Source: SYFY01 sp043719475 (lineage in GTDB: Bacteria; Pseudomonadota; Gammaproteobacteria; Pseudomonadales; Azotimanducaceae). From it: a DNA stretch of 16,876 bases. The first letter of the stretch is position 1, and every line of letters begins with the position of its first letter. The stretch is from contig JAYSTS010000142.1 in assembly GCA_043719475.1 (NCBI GenBank), forward strand, positions 1-16,876, written 5' to 3'. The notes below the pieces were generated by a model. The model did not search any database, was not told the origin of the DNA, and was given only the letters and a program-made list of their open reading frames with translations. A program made the position numbers and the translations under genes. Below are positions 14,699 through 16,876 of this stretch, piece by piece.

Positions 14699-16384
14699 AT
14701 GACTGAATCATTTGCTGATCTATTTGCCAAGAGTCTGACCACCGTCGAAATGGCGCCAGGCTCCATCGTTACCGGCACCGTGGTGGATATCGACGCTGAC
14801 TGGGTAACCGTACATGCCGGACTCAAGTCCGAGGGCGTCATCCCACGCGTCCAGTTCCTGGATGATCAGGGTAATTTCAAACTCTCCATCGGCGACCAGG
14901 TCAAGGTGGCGATGGAAGTGGTCGACGACGGGTTTGGTGAAACCCGCCTGTCCCGCGAGAAAGCCAAGCGAGCCGAGACCTGGGATCGGCTAGAAGGTGC
15001 ACACCTGCAACAGAAAGCAGTGGAAGGCATCATTACCGGCAAGGTCAAAGGTGGCTTCACGGTGGATATCAATGAGATCCGCGCTTTCTTGCCGGGCTCG
15101 CTGATCGATATCCGTCCGCTGCGTGAAACCGCACATCTTGAAAACCGTCCGCTGGATTTCATGGTCATCAAGCTCGACCAGAAGCGGAACAACGTTGTGG
15201 TCTCGCGTCGTGCGGTCCTCGAACAGGAAAACAGCGTTGAACGCGAAGCTTTGCTGGGTTCCCTGCAGGAAGGCATGGACGTCAAAGGCATCGTTAAAAA
15301 CCTCACCGATTATGGTGCGTTCGTTGATCTCGGCGGGGTCGATGGTCTGTTGCACATCACTGACATGGCCTGGAAGCGTATTCGACATCCAAGTGAAATG
15401 GTCAATGTGGGCGACGAAGTTGGTGTTCGTATCCTGAAGTTCGATCGCGAGAAAAATCGTGTCAGCCTGGGTATGAAACAACTCGGCGACGACCCGTGGA
15501 CACAAATCACACGTCGTTATCCGGAAGGCTCACGAGTGCGTGCAACAGTCACCAACCTCACCGATTACGGCTGTTTTGCCGAAATCGAAGAGGGTGTGGA
15601 AGGGCTGGTCCACGTTTCCGAGATGGACTGGACCAACAAGAACGTGCACCCATCCAAGGTGGTGTCGGTTGGTGACCAGGTTGATGTGATGGTGCTCGAC
15701 ATCGATGAAGAGCGTCGTCGTATTTCCCTCGGCATCAAGCAGTGCCGGCCAAATCCATGGGAAGAGTTCAGTCTGCGTTACGCCAAGGGCGACCGCATCA
15801 AGGGTTCGATCAAGTCCATTACCGACTTCGGTATCTTCATTGGTCTGGAAGGGAACATCGACGGGCTTGTGCATCTGTCCGATCTGTCGTGGAACGAACC
15901 CGGCGAGACTGCCGTGCGTCGATTCTCCAAAGGTGAAGAAATCGAGTCGGTCATTCTGTCGATTGACCCTGAGCGCGAGCGCATTTCACTGGGCGTCAAA
16001 CAACTCGACCAGGATTCCTATTCGGACTACGTCGCAGTGAATGATCGAGGCAGCATCGTCACCGGCAAGGTGATCGAAGTTGGCGCCAAGGAGGCCTATG
16101 TCGAGTTGGCTCCTGAAGTAGTTGCTGTGCTCAAGGCTTCTGAACTGAACAGTGACCAAGTGGAAGATGCGCGCAACGCGTTGACCGTGGGTCAGGAGAT
16201 CGAGGTCAAGATTATCAGTGTCGATCGTCGTAACCGCACGCTGGCCGTCTCAGTGAAGGCAAAGCATGTTGAAGACGACCGAGAGGCGGTTCGTGAAATG
16301 CGCAAGCAGGAAACCGAGCGTGGTGGTGCACAGACGCTGGGTGATCTGATCAAGGCGCAGATGGAACAGAACTCAGGAAACTGA
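14699..16384 (+). CDS. rpsA: 30S ribosomal protein S1
   Basis: S1 binds mRNA upstream of the start codon and unfolds it on the 30S subunit. Six S1 (OB-fold) repeats can be read in the 561-residue product: about 20-86 (GSIVTGTVVDIDADWVTVHA), 107-172, 193-260 (VKNLTDYGAFVDLGGVDGLL), 278-347 (VTNLTDYGCFAEIEEGVEGL), 365-434 (IKSITDFGIFIGLEGNIDGL) and 451-520. The first two are the divergent ribosome-binding repeats (S2 contact), while repeats 3-5 carry the classic RNA-binding surface. Length and repeat number match gammaproteobacterial S1 (E. coli 557 residues). The start ATG follows a leader without a Shine-Dalgarno. Neighbours cmk and ihfB are as expected. Confidence 0.98.
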   Translation: MTESFADLFAKSLTTVEMAPGSIVTGTVVDIDADWVTVHAGLKSEGVIPRVQFLDDQGNFKLSIGDQVKVAMEVVDDGFGETRLSREKAKRAETWDRLEGAHLQQKAVEGIITGKVKGGFTVDINEIRAFLPGSLIDIRPLRETAHLENRPLDFMVIKLDQKRNNVVVSRRAVLEQENSVEREALLGSLQEGMDVKGIVKNLTDYGAFVDLGGVDGLLHITDMAWKRIRHPSEMVNVGDEVGVRILKFDREKNRVSLGMKQLGDDPWTQITRRYPEGSRVRATVTNLTDYGCFAEIEEGVEGLVHVSEMDWTNKNVHPSKVVSVGDQVDVMVLDIDEERRRISLGIKQCRPNPWEEFSLRYAKGDRIKGSIKSITDFGIFIGLEGNIDGLVHLSDLSWNEPGETAVRRFSKGEEIESVILSIDPERERISLGVKQLDQDSYSDYVAVNDRGSIVTGKVIEVGAKEAYVELAPEVVAVLKASELNSDQVEDARNALTVGQEIEVKIISVDRRNRTLAVSVKAKHVEDDREAVREMRKQETERGGAQTLGDLIKAQMEQNSGN

Positions 16385-16434
16385 TACGTGCTGATGCGCG
16401 TATTGGATAAGCCACGGAAGGCGAGTGCGGCACT

Positions 16435-16439
16435 GGAGG
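16435..16439 (+). promoter_or_regulatory. Ribosome binding site of ihfB
   Basis: GGAGG sits 4 nt before the ATG at 16444. It is one of the few clear Shine-Dalgarno sequences in the plus-strand cluster, where most genes overlap or lack one, and it fixes the ihfB start. The rest of the 59-nt gap after rpsA shows no terminator. Confidence 0.75.
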
Positions 16440-16443
16440 CTCG

Positions 16444-16803
16444 ATGACAAAGTCCGAACTCATTGATCGTATCTGCTACCGCCAGATGCAACTCCTGCCA
16501 AAGGATGTTGAACTGGCGGTGCGTACCATGCTGGAGCAGATGTCGGTGACGCTCGCGCAAGGCCAGCGGATCGAGATTCGTGGGTTCGGCTCCTTCTCAT
16601 TGCACTATCGGGCACCCCGTATCGGTCGTAATCCCAAGACCGGCGAATCAGTGGGATTAACCGGAAAATACGTTCCTCATTTCAAGCCTGGCAAAGAGCT
16701 GCGCGAAACCGTCAACAGCTGGACTGAAGACGGCAGCGATTCTAGAAGTGGCGAAAACGGTTCTCGGGCAGCATTCCACCTAGCCCGCACTATTCATGAA
16801 TGA
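16444..16803 (+). CDS. ihfB: Integration host factor subunit beta
   Basis: IHF is a heterodimer that bends DNA sharply and organises promoters, recombination sites and the nucleoid. MTKSELIDRI at the start, IEIRGFGSFSLHYRAPRIGR at about 43-62, the intercalating Pro64 in RNPKTGES, and YVPHFKPGKELRE at about 76-88 are nearly identical to other IhfB proteins, and the TKSELI start separates it from IhfA and HU. The family length is about 94 residues; this one has 119. The extra 25 residues (EDGSDSRSGENGSR onward) are polar, low in complexity and end AAFHLARTIHE. No frameshift is evident, so the tail appears to be a true extension. The partner ihfA is outside the window. Confidence 0.96.
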   Translation: MTKSELIDRICYRQMQLLPKDVELAVRTMLEQMSVTLAQGQRIEIRGFGSFSLHYRAPRIGRNPKTGESVGLTGKYVPHFKPGKELRETVNSWTEDGSDSRSGENGSRAAFHLARTIHE

Positions 16804-16876
16804 CCTACTGCGGACGCCGATAGCAGCAAAAACACAGGGCGTGCTCCCTCCGCGTGCTCGACGTGCTGTCAAGCAC
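16804..16876. other. Sequence after ihfB to the window end
   Basis: Nothing coding is seen. GTGCT (16863-16867) and AGCAC (16872-16876) could form a 5-bp hairpin with a 4-nt loop right at the edge, so whether a T-run follows and makes it a terminator cannot be seen. Confidence 0.3.

Overview
The window reads as a chromosomal housekeeping segment of a gammaproteobacterium. The evidence is gene order: mtaD-ubiG-SDR on the minus strand facing gyrA-serC-pheA-hisC-tyrA-cmk-rpsA-ihfB on the plus strand, with scpA-scpB-rluB nearby. This is the arrangement known from Pseudomonas and relatives, including the 'aromatic supra-operon'. Two genes usual in that order are absent: a MupP/Gph-type phosphatase gene between ubiG and the SDR, and aroA between tyrA and cmk. 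With REP-like repeats of the GGAGCG type, this suggests a lineage outside Pseudomonas proper. I cannot name the genus. No phage, transposase, CRISPR array, tRNA or rRNA gene was seen.

Layout. Positions 1-2758 (+) hold scpA, scpB and rluB, tightly packed. Positions 2759-3082 separate convergent genes and carry three REP-like hairpins. Positions 3083-6975 (-) are read in the order mtaD, ubiG, a YciK-like short-chain dehydrogenase, then a GAF-like plus degenerate GGDEF protein. A long REP-pair (BIME-like) hairpin sits exactly at the dehydrogenase stop codon. Positions 6976-7151 are the divergent mtaD/gyrA control region. Positions 7152-16803 (+) are the gyrA to ihfB cluster, with overlaps or very short gaps from gyrA to cmk and leaders of 47 and 59 nt before rpsA and ihfB.

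How the genes fit together. ScpA and ScpB are the non-SMC subunits of the chromosome-condensing complex; RluB modifies 23S rRNA. MtaD and UbiG act on methylthioadenosine/SAH salvage and ubiquinone methylation; UbiG produces SAH, which MtaD can deaminate. PheA, HisC and TyrA cover the phenylalanine and tyrosine branches from chorismate, and SerC serves serine and pyridoxal phosphate synthesis, the latter being the cofactor of SerC and HisC. Cmk, ribosomal protein S1 and IHF-beta form the widely conserved cmk-rpsA-ihfB block.

The best candidate for new biology is the protein at 3083-3877. It has a GGDEF fold that has lost its catalytic motif and metal-binding positions but keeps an RxxD motif at the spacing of the c-di-GMP inhibitory site. 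That pattern would suit a c-di-GMP receptor rather than a cyclase. Other points of interest are a glycine at the GyrA Ser83 position, a repeat-built acidic GyrA tail, a probable leaderless mtaD transcript, compensatory changes in the REP stems, and the two missing neighbours. The rest of the window is ordinary.
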